Below, one piece after another: positions 61,869 to 64,000 of a stretch of 64,000 nucleotides of DNA. The translations under genes and the position numbers were made by a program. Within the stretch, counting starts at the first letter, position 1; each line of letters begins with the position of its first letter. Origin of the DNA: Glycomyces arizonensis DSM 44726. Lineage in GTDB: Bacteria > Actinomycetota > Actinomycetes > Mycobacteriales > Micromonosporaceae. The notes beneath the pieces are model-generated. The model saw only the letters and a program-made list of their open reading frames with translations. It was not told where the DNA came from and did no database searches. The stretch covers positions 124,001-188,000 of the forward strand of contig NZ_AXWO01000013.1 of NCBI RefSeq assembly GCF_000482705.1, read 5' to 3'.

Positions 61869-61955
61869 GCGAAACGTGTCGTCACCCTGGTCTCCGAACG
61901 AGAGCGGTGGTGGATGAGAGCGACTGCGCGCTCCTGTTGATCTGTCAGTGCCCGC

Positions 61956-63443
61956 TTACCCGGCCAGGGTCCACTGTTGGTTGGCGCCACCCCCACACGA
62001 GTACTGCTGCACAGGTGCGCTGTTGACGGTCGACCAGGCGAGTACTTCGAGGCATTTGCCCGAGTGGCGGGATACCAGTTCGATGGATCCGCCGGGCTCG
62101 CGCAGTCGCCATTGCTGGTTCGCGCCGCCGTTGCACGGCCAGAGGATGGCCTTGGCGCCGTCGGCGGTCGAAGCGCGGTCGATGTCGAGGCACTTGCCCG
62201 ATGCCTGCGATACGACCCGGTAGTAGCCGCCGCCGACGGACTCCAGCCGCCACCGCTGGTTGGAGCCGCCGTGACAGTCGTACTGGATGATCTCGGCACC
62301 GTCAGCGGTCGATCCGCCCGAAACGTCCATGCACTTGCCGGAGTGGCGGTTCACGATGGCGCTGAACAGGGCGCCACCACCAGTGTCGTCGCCCCAGCCG
62401 TAGCGCAGACGGTCGGCGGCGGACTGGTTGCGCAAGGTCAGGTTCAGGTCATTGCCGTTGACGGTCAGCACGTACATCGAATAGAAGTCGTGGTCGGTGC
62501 CGTTGGTCTTGCCGCCGACGGCGGGCCAGTAGACGCCTCCCATGTCGTTGGTGCGCATGACCTCGGTCATCGCCCTGATGTAGCGGACGAAGTTGTGGGT
62601 GCTGTTCGCGTCGCCGTAGTCGAGTCCGTTGTCCATGGCCGCGCCGAACTCGGTGGGGATCGCTCGTGACGCGCAGTCACCCAGGCGCGATTCGATGTGG
62701 TCGATCCAGCCCTCGAACGTCCTCTCGCCGTAGTCGAACGAGTAGTGGTGGAGCGAGAGCAGCGTGTCGTCGAACCGGGGGTCGTCGCAGATCGGGCGCA
62801 GGTCCTGGCTGAAGCCGACCCCGCCGATGAGGACGCGGTCGGCCGGCGCCGAGTAGTGGTAGTCGAGCCAGTCGGCCGCGAGGTCGCGCCACTCTTGGGA
62901 GCTGTAGCCGTGCGGTTCGTTCATCGGTTCGAAGTAGACGAGTTCGTTGGACCCGTAGGTGCTGGTCACGGTCGACCACATCTGGTTGAAGGCCGCCATG
63001 TTCGTGATGCGGCCGCCAGAGGCGGCTCCGTCCTCCCAGTAGCCGAGTATGACCTTGAAGCCGCGGTCGGTCGCGGCGTCGATGGTGCCGCGGTAGGCGT
63101 TCCACCACGACGAGCCGACGGTGTGGGTGTTGATCGGGAGCCGGACGGTGTTGGCGCCGACACTGGTCTCCAGGTCGTCGTAGACCGCGTCGGCCTTGGC
63201 CCGCACGGTCTCGTAGTCGTCCGACGCGTCCAGGCCGTGGAGCACGAGCGGTCCGTCCTGGAAGTTGTCGCCGAGGACGGCCCAGTTGAAGCCGCGGAAT
63301 TGGCTGGTGTCGGCGCTCGCTGTCCCGGCGCCGGCCAGTATGGCGACCGGCACCAGTGTCATTGTGGCGAGGATGGTGATGAGGGTGCGTCGACGGCGCC
63401 GTCGCGGCGCGGGTGGGGCGTCGTGTCGATGGAGGAATTTCAT
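61956..63443 (-). CDS. Secreted GH5 glycoside hydrolase with CBM13 (ricin-B) domain
   Basis: The 495-residue protein has an N-terminal signal peptide (six Arg, then TLITILATMTLVPVAILAG, cleavage near TASA-DT). The GH5 barrel covers about 45-340. Glu176 in MNEPHG is the acid/base and Glu265 in IPTEFGA the nucleophile. A C-terminal beta-trefoil (about 365-495) has three GKCLD/GKCLE-type units each ending Q-x-W (NQRW, NQQW, NQQW). GH5 enzymes cut beta-1,4-glucans, mannans or similar; CBM13 binds galactose or xylan chains. The start is ATG 63443. It is in tandem with another CBM13 protein gene 73 bp upstream. Confidence 0.9.
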   Translation of the reverse strand: MKFLHRHDAPPAPRRRRRRTLITILATMTLVPVAILAGAGTASADTSQFRGFNWAVLGDNFQDGPLVLHGLDASDDYETVRAKADAVYDDLETSVGANTVRLPINTHTVGSSWWNAYRGTIDAATDRGFKVILGYWEDGAASGGRITNMAAFNQMWSTVTSTYGSNELVYFEPMNEPHGYSSQEWRDLAADWLDYHYSAPADRVLIGGVGFSQDLRPICDDPRFDDTLLSLHHYSFDYGERTFEGWIDHIESRLGDCASRAIPTEFGAAMDNGLDYGDANSTHNFVRYIRAMTEVMRTNDMGGVYWPAVGGKTNGTDHDFYSMYVLTVNGNDLNLTLRNQSAADRLRYGWGDDTGGGALFSAIVNRHSGKCMDVSGGSTADGAEIIQYDCHGGSNQRWRLESVGGGYYRVVSQASGKCLDIDRASTADGAKAILWPCNGGANQQWRLREPGGSIELVSRHSGKCLEVLAWSTVNSAPVQQYSCGGGANQQWTLAG

Positions 63444-63516
63444 AATGTTGACCTTTCCCGTGCGGCGATGCACGTGATGGAGGTGTATAGCGGGACTGTC
63501 GCGAATGCGGGCGTGG

Positions 63517-64000
63517 TCAGCCCATGAGCCAGAGTTGGTTGTCGCCGCGGTTGCACGGCCACTGGCTGAGCGTCGTTCCGCCCGCGGTGTTGAAGCCGGA
63601 GACTTCGAGGCACTGTCCGGTGGCGACGTTGCGGAGCATGGAGTAGGCGCCGATGACCGGGATCCGTTCCCACTTCTGGTTGTCGCCGCGGTTGCAGGGC
63701 CACTGGTTCGCCGTCGCCCCTTGGGTGGTCGAGGCGCCGTAGATCTCCAGGCATTGGCCGGAATGGGTGGCTTGGAACTGGTAGACGTCGCCGTCGCGGG
63801 TGACCTGCCAGAGCTGGTTGTCGCCGCCGTTGCAGGTGCCCTGGTTGACCGCGGCTGCGGGCTCGGTGCTTTGGGACCAGACGTCGGCGCACAGGTTCGA
63901 GTGCCGCACCTGCAGGACCGCGTCGGTCCTGCCCAGGGGCGCGTCGAAGATCGGCCAGCCGTTCGCGAAGGTCAAGCGTCGAATGTCGAGCGTTCCGCGG
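63517..64000 (-). CDS. Secreted glycosidase with CBM13, C-terminal part (5' end outside window)
   Basis: The frame stays open to the right edge, so only the C-terminal 160 residues are seen. The first residues (GTLDIRRLTFANGWPIFD) match the end of the GH43 catalytic domain of arabinanases. A ricin-B trefoil follows with three repeats (QCLEIYGAS, QCLEVSGFN; Q-x-W as NQLW, NQKW, NQLW). It is probably a secreted arabinan-degrading enzyme, in one operon with the GH5 gene. The catalytic residues are outside the window. Confidence 0.8.
   Translation of the reverse strand, partial: RGTLDIRRLTFANGWPIFDAPLGRTDAVLQVRHSNLCADVWSQSTEPAAAVNQGTCNGGDNQLWQVTRDGDVYQFQATHSGQCLEIYGASTTQGATANQWPCNRGDNQKWERIPVIGAYSMLRNVATGQCLEVSGFNTAGGTTLSQWPCNRGDNQLWLMG

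Overview
The window is about 70% G+C with dense, mostly plus-strand coding, frequent GTG and TTG starts, and 4-nt stop/start overlaps. Gene content and order identify a member of the Actinomycetota. Two blocks follow the order known from Mycobacterium tuberculosis: pdtaR-polA-rpsA-coaE-x-uvrB (6.3-16.4 kb; compare Rv1626-Rv1633) and tyrS-x-HAD-tlyA-nadK-recN-steA-steB-pyrG-NUDIX-parA-scpA-scpB-rluB-cmk-der (29-59 kb; compare Rv1689-Rv1713). The long ends rich in carbohydrate enzymes suggest a soil filamentous actinomycete, perhaps Glycomycetales or a relative. That placement is inference; nothing here fixes the genus.

Layout. 0-6 kb is accessory metabolism: the tail of an MFS exporter, an alpha/beta hydrolase, a small secreted protein, a zinc alcohol dehydrogenase, a divergent azoreductase/MarR pair sharing two operators, and a mannonate-dehydratase-type enolase. 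6-16.4 kb holds an odd tRNA-like gene (CAA anticodon), the ANTAR regulator pdtaR, and polA, rpsA, coaE, a duplicated-domain membrane-anchored protein and uvrB. 16.4-29.1 kb is mixed. It has a TerC transporter behind a yybP-ykoY-type manganese riboswitch, an NlpC/P60-like protein without its catalytic cysteine, and bioB. It also has a LacI-controlled glycoside operon (GH3, Gfo/Idh/MocA, DUF6807, cupin) and an RNB ribonuclease fused to two dsRNA-binding domains.

29.2-59.2 kb is the conserved translation, division and chromosome-biology block. Inserted between recN and pyrG is a tightly coupled envelope cluster: steA, steB, a MraY/WecA-like protein, a MurJ-like flippase, a GT4 glycosyltransferase and a phosphatase-like membrane protein. 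After pyrG come a TetR/MFS pair, a NUDIX hydrolase, ald, parA, scpA, scpB, a pseudouridine synthase, a YccF protein, cmk and der.

59.3-64 kb is a tRNA-Pro with a tyrosine recombinase beside it (a probable integration site), a broken FtsX fragment, and two secreted CBM13-bearing glycosidases (GH5, and a GH43-like protein cut by the window end).

The less ordinary signals are a small hairpin-forming repeat around GGCTCGCAAGC (four tandem copies in one gene, one inside the NUDIX gene, one intergenic), the six-gene envelope cluster, the RNB-dsRBD fusion with an RBS-masking inverted repeat, the type-I CAA tRNA, and a set of leaderless promoters with a TANNNT box exactly 7 nt before the start codon.
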